Positions 52,401-61,300 of a stretch of DNA of 64,000 nt are shown here, piece by piece. The DNA comes from Mugil cephalus (taxonomy: Eukaryota > Chordata > Actinopteri > Mugiliformes > Mugilidae), in NCBI RefSeq assembly GCF_022458985.1, contig NC_061781.1, positions 17,329,001-17,393,000 of the forward strand, in the 5' to 3' direction. The position numbers and the translations under genes are program-made. The notes below the pieces were generated by a model, which had not been told where the DNA came from, searched no databases, and was given only the letters and a program-made list of their open reading frames with translations. Positions within the stretch are counted from its first letter, which is position 1; each line of letters opens with the position of its first letter.

Positions 52401-55366
52401 ATCATGTCCATTGATGCCCTGTCAGCGAGAGTGCAGAAATTAATCATTTGAGATCATAACTGATACCATAAAGTTGAATGAAGCTAAAATATTATGTAAA
52501 AAATATCAGCATCATCTAAGACAGTGTTATACAGTCACTGCATATTTGCATTCTCAGTGTCACAAGTGAATTTACTGGATTGTTGCAAGATGTGAGATAT
52601 GAAGGAAGACGACAGAAACTTACTGGTAGTCCTGGAGTTCCCGGAACACCTGGCAGACCAGGTGGACCCTGCGAAATCACGAGTGGGTCAGGTTTACTTG
52701 TTCAAAACTAGAACGTGATCTGTAATTTGTTTGTTGGGTAGAAGTGTTGCATGATGGTGTTGATGGTCAGTTACTTACTCGCACTCCTTTCAGTCCAGGA
52801 GACCCAAACGCACCCTGGTCTCCCTAAAATCCAAACGACATCAAGATTGACATGATACAGAAAACAAATCTGACCAGATCAAGTCTGAAACATGTAAAAT
52901 GCTTGTGTGATATGGAGTAAATATGTGCAGAGGATGTGGCTGAAAACAATGAGAGACTTTAATTGTGCGTAGGGCTGTAACGACTAGTCAACTAACTGAA
53001 GAGCAGATGGAAAGAAAAGTAATCATCACCGTGACACTCGGACAATCTAATGGAAAAAACATTTGCAGAATATTTAATGTGACAATTGGCTTTTAGACTT
53101 TTTCATACTTTGTTCAATTTTACCACCTAATTAAAAATAAAAAGTAATTTGTAGATTAATGTCGCCAGTTATAACTTTAAAGCCAATGAAAGTGTGTACT
53201 AACCTTGGCGCCCATTGGCCCTGAAGGCCCCTCAGGTCCTTGCATCCCTGGGAATCCCATGTTACCTTGGAGACCAGGAAACCCACGCTCACCCTGTTAT
53301 ACACAGATAAGCAATTTAGTGAAACCAACAAACCAACTTGAACAACTTGAACCGCAAATGATGAAATAGAAAATGCAGAAACAAAGCTTTAAAGCATTTT
53401 ATGATTTTATTTAGTAATCAGATGATGAAGTATTGAATTTGTGACTAAGTTCCTGTATATGTATCCAGTGACGTAGTATGATACTATAAAAATACATTTT
53501 TCCTATGTGATTTATAATGTATCGCAACATCAAGACATTATTTTAAATGCAAGCAAAAGAAAATTTTAGTTTTTTTAATCATTTTCCTTCTATGTACTTA
53601 CATGTTTAAGAAGTGATTGCCAATGCAGTGAGTGATGAATAAATATTTTTATTAAAGTTTTAATATTTGAACTCCTTATGAAGACTCTCTTAAGAATAGT
53701 TTTAATTCAATTAATGTACAATTCACTGGAAAGAATAAAAACAAAAAACAACAGCATCATCCACTGTGTCTCTCCCAGTGTGTGTGACCTTAAACAGACC
53801 CAGAAATATTCTACTGTCTGCCACTAGAGGGCTGCATTGCTGCGTGAAGGAGGGTCATACCCTTCTCACACGATGAGTGAACCAGTGGGTCATAAATAAG
53901 AAAGCAGCCGTGTTGAAACTATGACACCAGGACTGATTTCCAGTCTCTGAACACAACACCTGAACCACATCAGTCAATCAAATTCATCATTCATAATCGA
54001 ATCGAATATTGTGTTGTTGCCATGGCAACTGCTGTAGTGCAAATTTGGGATGTGACACTGGAAACGGGGCTCACATGAGACTTTGGGAAGGTTGTTTGAG
54101 GGCTTTCGGCAACTCTGAAAACACAGAGGTGCTTTAAATCCACAGCTTTTGGTTGAACGCACTCAGTACATCTGCCGTTGTGTGAGTGAACTGAATGTTT
54201 GGCTACTGTTGCTGCAAGAACGAGCCATAAAAGGCTCTAAGCGGACAAATAACACTGCGGTCCTCTGATAAAAGTGAGCAAATATGCACACTCAAACAGA
54301 AGGGGTTGCAATGAATAATAAATCTTTCTTAGACGGACCTCATTTAAAGCAGTAGTTCCCAGATTCTATCATGAAATTGTAAAACAATGTCTACATGTGG
54401 CCACTATTTTATTCAGATTTATTTCATATTGAGTTGCCTAAAAATGTCATGAATCACTTGCAAAATAAATAAATAAAAAGACAGAGAGCAAAATCTATGT
54501 CGGGTTTATGTCGTGAGACTCTATGTTGAGGGTCCTGAACAAAAAGGTTGGCCAACACTTTGTTTTTTTTGGCTGAGATTTCACTTCAGCATTAAAAGAA
54601 AGAAAAGCAAGCACAAATTTAGACCATAGTTACAATAAAAGATTAAATAAGCTGTAACAAACCTTGGTTCCAAAGTAAATAGTTGTTAATACAATACATT
54701 TGGTCTTTGACAGTGATTTATTTGCAAACAGAATATCACCAGACACATCATTCAGTGCTTGTCTGCTATTTGTTTAAAATATCTTGTCATCAAAAAGCAT
54801 TAAAGAAAATGCTGTTGCCGTCTGTCTGCACAAAAGAGAAAATGCATCCGTGCCCAAGTGAGCTAACATCAACTTTTCATGTTTCTCTTCAGCGATTTAC
54901 ACTAATGCTGGAGCGCTGACAGCTCAAGGCCCGCTGCCAGTTCATGGCTGGTGTCCCCACCACTTGCACATCTATAACTCAAAGCTTCCATTCATCTGAT
55001 GGGAATAAGGCCTTCGGCCCAGCTGTGTGTTCGGACATGCTCTAATTCAAACTGATCCTTATTCCCATCCTGATTTCTGACCCATGGCTGAGTCCTGTGA
55101 GCTTCTTTTCCACCCAGGGTTGGCTTCGGCATGTCCCACTGAACTGACACCGTTACATAGACTAGAGGAAGCACTGTCACTTGTTACTGCTTGATGTTAC
55201 AAAACCTCCATTTAACAGACGAACTAGCATCAACACCTGTACTGACATAAAAGGGAAAATGCATAAAGATTGGTTAACAGACAAATGAAATGGGTACAAA
55301 TAAAAATCTCACCTTTGATCCTTTTACACCACTGCAGTCGCATTTTCCACATGATGACCCACAACC
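39048..55366 (-). CDS. col4a1: Collagen type IV alpha-1 chain, exons 2-52 (all but the signal-peptide exon)
   Basis: Secreted chain that trimerises (typically two alpha-1 with one alpha-2) to form the basement-membrane network. I placed 51 exons with GT/AG borders and compatible phases. They sum to 4845 nt, 1614 residues plus stop; with an exon 1 this makes 52 exons, the human COL4A1 number. Order from the N-terminus: a Cys-rich 7S start (55313-55366), about 1360 residues of Gly-X-Y with interruptions, then a C-terminal NC1 domain with all 12 cysteines. Alpha-1 identity rests on GLDMPGP and [11 protein letters not shown], on [12 protein letters not shown] (human alpha-1 has VDMGSMKGQKGD), on LPGRGFPG, on GIPGCNGTK, and on MAPITGES in NC1. 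Alpha-3 and alpha-5 fit worse at these points. Neighbouring irs2 is the expected alpha-1 partner. Exon 1 was not found in the window. Confidence 0.97.
40215..40246. repeat. (CTTT)n tract in a col4a1 NC1 intron
   Basis: Imperfect CTTT units in the 105-bp intron between exons 39981-40158 and 40264-40476. On the transcribed strand it is an AAAG purine run. Confidence 0.85.
40562..45165 (-). other. col4a1: col4a1 collagenous exons, C-terminal third
   Basis: Exons on the minus strand: 40562-40660, 40743-40871, 41913-41984, 42130-42202, 42337-42470, 42594-42779, 42871-42921, 43080-43178, 43699-43779, 43915-44041, 44586-44725, 44871-44960, 45067-45165. Most begin with a split Gly codon (G/GN), the rule for type IV collagens. 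Visible interruptions include PHTFIKG in 40743-40871 (human PYDIIKG), ISLEGPKG in 42594-42779 and GLPGRGFPG in 42871-42921, each at the human alpha-1 position. The 1.04 kb intron 40872-41912 contains a CAAG-rich repeat region. Confidence 0.93.
41250..41870. repeat. Degenerate CAAG/GGAAGT-rich repeat region in a col4a1 intron
   Basis: Recurring short words (GCAAG, ACAAG, GGGACCAAACAAGCAAG, GGAAGTACACACTT) over about 600 bp. The plus strand is strongly purine-rich and T-poor in its right half. There is no single clean period, so this looks like an old minisatellite-like expansion. Confidence 0.55.
45267..48597 (-). other. col4a1: col4a1 collagenous exons, middle third
   Basis: Exons: 45267-45419, 45552-45641, 45905-46072, 46258-46371, 46473-46623, 46806-46903, 46997-47101, 47239-47331, 47581-47749, 47894-48085, 48212-48282, 48514-48597. 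Markers include [13 protein letters not shown] (45267-45419), [11 protein letters not shown] (45552-45641), [11 protein letters not shown] (45905-46072) and the CxxC interruption [10 protein letters not shown] (48514-48597), which matches the paired cysteines of human alpha-1 (SCLICD). Exon 47581-47749 begins GCT, giving Ala where the Gly-X-Y register expects Gly, and uses a GTGGGC donor. Confidence 0.93.
48703..53293 (-). other. col4a1: col4a1 collagenous exons, N-terminal third
   Basis: Exons: 48703-48780, 48881-49027, 49127-49162, 49248-49308, 50061-50093, 50208-50252, 50365-50400, 50573-50632, 50735-50770, 50866-50958, 51410-51448, 51541-51576, 51721-51783, 51896-51970, 52080-52106, 52192-52245, 52356-52418, 52624-52668, 52779-52823, 53204-53293. 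From 49308 upward nearly all are small, in phase 0, and start with a whole Gly codon, as in the 5' half of mammalian collagen IV genes. Exon 52356-52418 encodes GIPGCNGTK, keeping the N-glycosylation sequon (NGT) and its adjacent Cys. Exon 53204-53293 ([10 protein letters not shown]) is nearly identical to human. Confidence 0.93.
53821..53832 (+). promoter_or_regulatory. CTCF-like motif in a col4a1 intron
   Basis: CCACTAGAGGGC matches the CTCF core CCASYAGRKGGC at every position. A similar motif with one mismatch (CCACTTGGGGGC followed by GCC) is at 55456-55470. Motif matches alone do not show binding. Confidence 0.35.
55313..55366 (-). other. col4a1: col4a1 exon 2, 7S domain start
   Basis: A 54-nt phase-0 exon encoding [18 protein letters not shown], with four cysteines, corresponding to human GCGKCDCHGVKGQK. 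It belongs to the 7S region that joins four triple helices at their N-termini. Acceptor CTTAG at 55367-55371 and donor GTGAG at 55308-55312 are both good. It is the most upstream exon I could place, 1.9-2.0 kb before the next. Confidence 0.93.
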
Positions 55367-58300
55367 CTAAGAAAGGAGAAAAACATCAAAATAAATGGTC
55401 CATCATGTAAAAGAACAAAACAGATTTGAACAGCAGAGTTTAGTTGTAATTTAAACCACTTGGGGGCGCCAGAAACCAGCTGTAAATATGCTTAATGCTA
55501 ACGTTCTTACAGGATGATTACATTAGCATACATTTGTTTATTGCCATGTGCATTCATTTGGAATGCAAAGATAACCTTATAATGTGAACAGTTTCATGCC
55601 AGCTATTTCTGTGGCCACTGAGTGGTGCAATGAAAGTGAACCAAAATAGTAAAGTTGCAGGACATGAAGTATTTACAAATTAGCTGGGAGAGGCTAAGAA
55701 ACCTCCAGAGATACTAAGACAGGTGCAGATTTGACTGTTTGTGCACCCCATTCATTAGTCTTTTGATCCACGGTTTGCATAAAATATTATTTGTCAGAAC
55801 TACAATTGCACTGATGATGGGAAAAAATGATTAAAAAAAGTAGGTTATTGCTAAACTTATTAGTTTTGTAAAACTTTTGGCAGGCAGGAAGACATCAATG
55901 CAGCTGGCCTCGGCCTTTCCACCTCCCCCACCCCCCACCCTGCCTCGTTTCCTCTGGGGTCTCCAGAGGCCAGAGCCTGGGAACTGGCCTCTACTGCCTT
56001 GGCTCTGTCTTCCACTGCTCCTTTCCTCTCCATCTTCCAGCTGTTGCTGGACTCACGTGTAGGGCGCCCAGCCAAAAGCCCATCACGGTTTTGGACAGGC
56101 TCAACAGGCTTGGGCAGAGAGTTCACAGATACATATTTCTGTCTGCCTCTCACTCTCCCACACGCACACAACAAGTTAAAGGCTCCAATGCCATTCATTG
56201 TGATCCCCTTCCAACTTTTTAAACTCAACATTTAATACAAACGTCTTCAGCATCAACTCATCAGTCATGAGCCTTCCAACATACTTGATCTGAGTCAATA
56301 TGTCGCCCTAAGAATTGTGGGAAATCACACCAACTAGACTTAACGAAGAGGACCAGCTGTTCACACACAGTGCACTTGTTCCCCTCCGTTTTCAGGGTAT
56401 TATACACGCTGGGCCTGACACATTTTGTCATTCATCTCCTGCCCTCTAAAACACCTCTCACTACATTTCACCACTTTTTCTTTTCTTTTTTGCTCACTAT
56501 CAGATTAGTGTTATAAGACAAACAGAGGAAACGAATATTGAGTCTGAGAATGAACTGCATGTGTCACACAGCAATAAAGGCACCAGGTGCTGACTGACAT
56601 GTTTTTTTGGCAGCTCATCTGGGGAGTTACAGCAATCTAACGCAATTATGGAAAATGCTTGCATACTGCCAGCACTTCTGATTATGGGATAAGCACTCCC
56701 TCGTTCACCTGTTGCGCTCTGTCTGTCTCGGGATTGTTCTTTGTCTCTATTTTTTTTTTTTTTTGCCGGCCTCTTTGAGACACCACTTCAGGCAACAAGC
56801 CCGCATGTTGGCATGGCATGGCTGCACAATGAAGAACGCCGGAGTGTGTGACGGAAAAAAGCGCCGCCCTCTGTGATGTCTACCGCTGCATCTCCAAACA
56901 CGGCGCAGCAATCTGCAGGTACAGATCAAAGTGGCGCTTCTTTGATTTCTCCTGTTTGTTATCCCTTCTACATCCGTTACGCGCCATCACAAACCCAAAC
57001 ACCAGATGGGAGTGAAGGCACAAAGACGCGGATGACGTCGGCACAAAGCGCGTCCTGTTAATGACTCTTTCGGCCACAGATCAGATGACTGTCTGATTCG
57101 TGTCTCGGAGGGGAGAGGGGATCTTAAGAGGACCCTGTCACACAAATCCTCAGGTGCACCGGATAATGGGGGCTCTGATTATCTAACTATACCACAAAAC
57201 CATTTATACACATCACAGATAAATGCCAGACGGGTGCATGAACCCAATATGAACCCAAGTGAATTACCGTTTTGAGGTAGATTTTCTTTACTTCCTACTA
57301 CGTTTACTTAATTTATCTGACCAGTCCAACCAGTCTGAATGCTGGATTGTGATTGGCCATTTAAATTTAAAGCCTTATCAATACTTTATCAGTATTTCTA
57401 ATGGAATGTGCAATATTTTTTATTTTTAGGTGTACTAATAAGACAGTACAAGACATGGACATGCGTGATTTCACTGGAGAGTGTGAGAAAATAAAGAGAT
57501 GAAGATGTTACTGTGGCCAGACAGCATGATCTTTCCCAGAGCAAACAGTCTGAGGAGCAGCCTGAGGCCCTGCAGCAGTGAGCGTTAGTGACCACAGTGA
57601 ATATAGCCAGAAGCTGGTGAGTCACTGTATTCTGGAGAAACTGTATCAGATCCAGAAACCCATGCACCAGACAGCCCTCACGTGTCTCTGGACCAAAGTG
57701 TTTATATCATCCCTAAGTCTGGATGGCAGGCCCGGATATCTCCAGACTGTGAAGAATCATATGAAGTGCACTGGCAAGTGTTTGCTTTTACTGGTCACCG
57801 GTCAAAACAGTGCCTTATCATAACTGTCTGTTTTTGGGAAGATGGAGCTGCCAGAGAAAATGACTTGAAGGTTTGCTTTGTCAGACAGATGCATAAAAGG
57901 CCAACACAACAGGATGATGGACTGAGTATAACCACCAAGGCTTGTGGAATGATACATGCATCTTGGTTGCTACGTGTCAGATTCTCTTCCCAAAAAGCTG
58001 GATTTTCACACCTGTCTGATATGTCTGACATCATCGCACGCATAGCTCCAGGGCTCAGAAGAGAGCGCTGGCGGGAAGAAGTGATGAGTAATGTTTGCTT
58101 TCCAGGTTTAAGGCCTCAGACAGCAAAGGATGTTGGTGCAGAGATCATGACGTTAACACAAGCAGTTTTAATGTATGTATTGTGTGTGTACTGAGCTGTT
58201 ACATGCACAATAAGCAATGCAATGTCTACTTTCAGTATAATGATCTATCTTCCTACAGATGGAGTTTGAAAATTCTTACCTTTTATTTAAAACTTTAAGG

Positions 58301-61300
58301 ATATGTTGGTGTATATATCAAGCTCTATGGTCAAGAACAACCTTGACTGCAAAGGCTGCTCATTTTGAAATAATTAAAAGTGCTTTTTGCAGTTTTTTTA
58401 CTTTTACATTTGGAATGTAATGTCCTGATGTTGAAACCAAACTCTCTGTCCCTTCAGAGAACAGGATTTCCTTTGCACAACCAATCAACGCTCTCAGAAC
58501 CACAGGGAATCCAAGTGCGTTTCTGACCTCACGTTTTTCACTCTGTTGTGGACCATTTGTTCACAGGATAAACAATGGATTAAAGTTATTTGCACAATTT
58601 TGAGGTTTCGTCAAGGCAGTGTTTCCAAGACCTACAGAGAGAATCTCTTCCTTCCCACGTGAAGTCCTTCAATTTGTTTGTTTGTGAGTTTGTGAGTTTG
58701 TGAGTTTGTGAGTTTGTATGACTCAGGATTTTATTCTTGCAATAGTGGGCAAATCTTTGTTTACTGCAGCCAAATTCCAAACAATGCAAATGCAGCTTCC
58801 CGTAACATTCAACTCTTTATAATTGCGATATTTGCAGAAATCTATAACATACAGAATCCATTCTGGGCACAGTTTTCATTGGCAGTACTCCAGTAGTACG
58901 TATCATTTCCACATGGGGCCCGAAATCTGCAGTGCTCTACACTGACTGTACGTTTACAACTGCAGCGTGTGATCATGCCCATCTCTCCTTCCATGTTAAG
59001 GGAAACGGAGGATCACGCCAACATCTGGTCAGTGTCATCTACACACGTTTCTTTAAAAACTGCATTACATTCCCAGCACATTCTTGCCATAACCTCCCAC
59101 TTGTGCTGGAGCTTACAATCCTCCAGGGTATTCTGTTGGGGATGAGGACTGAAATGTGGGAGGTATTGTCGTTTCACAACCCTTCTTCTCCATTTTAGAC
59201 AAACATGCAGTCTTATTAATTACTTGCAGAAGCAAAGAGAGCAGTAATAAAAGTCCAGCATTAAGATAAACTTCTAACTCAAGTGTCACCGATACCAGGG
59301 CATATTATGATACATTATATTTCTCTGTCTGTGCAAGCGACTCTGTCACACTCATGATAGACAAACGTCCAGTCATCCATTCAAAGAAACAAGTAAGTGA
59401 TTATATCCACCATCTTTACAAATGCTACAGCCATGATAGCACCATAGTTGCTGGCTAGCTATGATGCTACATCAAATAGCCAAATCACCAAACATATCTG
59501 GTGCGAAACTATTCAAATGTTTAATGACTGCATGCCAGGACTGATCACCATCTGTTGCATGGAAAATAGTGATATTTGTGAGTTTTAATCTTTTATATGT
59601 TCATGAGAGGATAACATAACCTCCAAACATAGATTTCTAACATTATGTCCATCAAACAGCATCATGAGAAGTTATTCCTGCATGAATTGCATTAAATTAA
59701 TTCCACTCATGTGGTTACATTATTAACCAAAGTCATGCACTAAAGTTTGGGTGACTTTTATCAGGAAATGATAGCTGTGGAGGACTGTTTGCTATTTTTA
59801 TTCTTCTTTTCCCAAACATGATACACAACTTTTCTCGGATCAGTGGTGTGAAAACGTAGAAAATAGTTCAACTGCAAAATTTCCTCTCCGTTATCTGCTC
59901 AGCTACGGGGGAGCCGAGAGGAGCCTTCCTTCCACATTGATATGGGTTTCACCGAGGGCCAAAGCAGATAATTCAGTCGTTCATTATTCTTTAGCTGAGC
60001 ATGCTTGCAATTCCACTCATAATTCACATGTCTACCGGACTCTTTTTAGCAGGCAGTTAAATGATAAGTCCCTGCTTTACTATCATGCTCACTTTGAACT
60101 TAAAAGAGTGTCACCATGACAGCTGCTGTGTTAGCTGTGTTTTTCCAGTGACAGTGATTCAGTAGAATAGTTGCCCATGTCTTACACTCAAATGGCACTT
60201 GACTGACAAAACCCCAAATATCTTTAGACATGACTAATGACTTTAGACGTGCTTTGGTTTACAGCATTTGTATCCAGAAACACCAGCTCCACCATATGAG
60301 GTTAGCCATGGTGTTGCATCACTTAGCTTTGTGCTTACATTTAGCTCCATGTTTGGGGCGTTTGGCTGTTTGGGTTTTCAAGTCAGCTCATGTAATTACT
60401 CTTAACGACATCCGATGAGGCTCATGCTTTGTGTCCCAACAGTAAATATTGTTCAGCAATCTTGAGTTGTTAGCGTACCTATGAAGTTTCACAAAAACAT
60501 TTGAGTATTTTTTTTGTTAAACGACTGAAATAATGATTAGATTTACGCAGCATATTTTTCTCTCAGTATGTTAGGGTTAGTCCCGTGTCACTGTAATGTC
60601 AGTGTTAATTCTTACATATATGACACATGCATAGAGAATCCTTAAAATGAACTCTCATGTAGGATCCAGGTCAGTTGCAGTCAATTTAGCACAGTGCCAT
60701 AGATGTTTAACCCGTGTAAGTCACCCCATAAAGACGCTCTCGTGGCGATAAACCACAGATCATGGCTTCCATATGGAGACAATCAGGATAGTTTTACTCT
60801 ATAAATGTCAGAGGGATCTCACGTGGAAACAGGGACCATTAAGCAGCTCTAAATGAGACACTTAAGGACTACTGTGCAGTGCACACAGTAACTGTAGTGT
60901 TGCTAGCACTCAGCTGACTTTGATGTCATGAAACGTGTATGAGATCAGTGTCTCTGTGCTGTTGACTCATCCCAGCTTCTCTGTGGTTTTCTGTTTGGGT
61001 TTTTTTTTTCTCGAGATAAGAAAGTTCACAGGTGCTACTAACCGCAAAAGTCCTCAAAACACTAGTCGGCCGACGGACTAAAATAGTAGAAGATCGATGT
61101 GTTTTTTCAGCCCGTGCTTGGTTGAACTGTGCTGCTCTAGCATTCCTGGCCTTCTCTGGTACTGGGGCCAGGACGAAAGAATAGAAGCAGAGGAGGGGAA
61201 TTTTCTGTCTGACTGCCATACTTGGAAGACAAGGCTCCTGCCGCAATTTGCTCTGTAAACAAATGCGTGTCTGTGTGAGACCGAGCTGCACGTGCACAAG

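Noticed and set aside
4283..55366. irs1-col4a4 or irs4-col4a5 as alternative identities
   Set aside because: IRS motifs (DCCLNINKRADAKHKY, SLTTPRQ, ASLDEYTLMRAT) are IRS2-type, and the collagen markers are alpha-1. RHBDD1 is absent and the tandem orientation differs from the convergent COL4A5-IRS4 pair.
57682..58194. 170-codon plus-strand open frame in col4a1 intron 1
   Set aside because: No recognisable motif, no splice context and no homologue I know. It is probably chance, though a protein search would settle it.
58681..58716. CRISPR-like direct repeats
   Set aside because: Contiguous octamers without spacers in a vertebrate genome: an ordinary tandem repeat.
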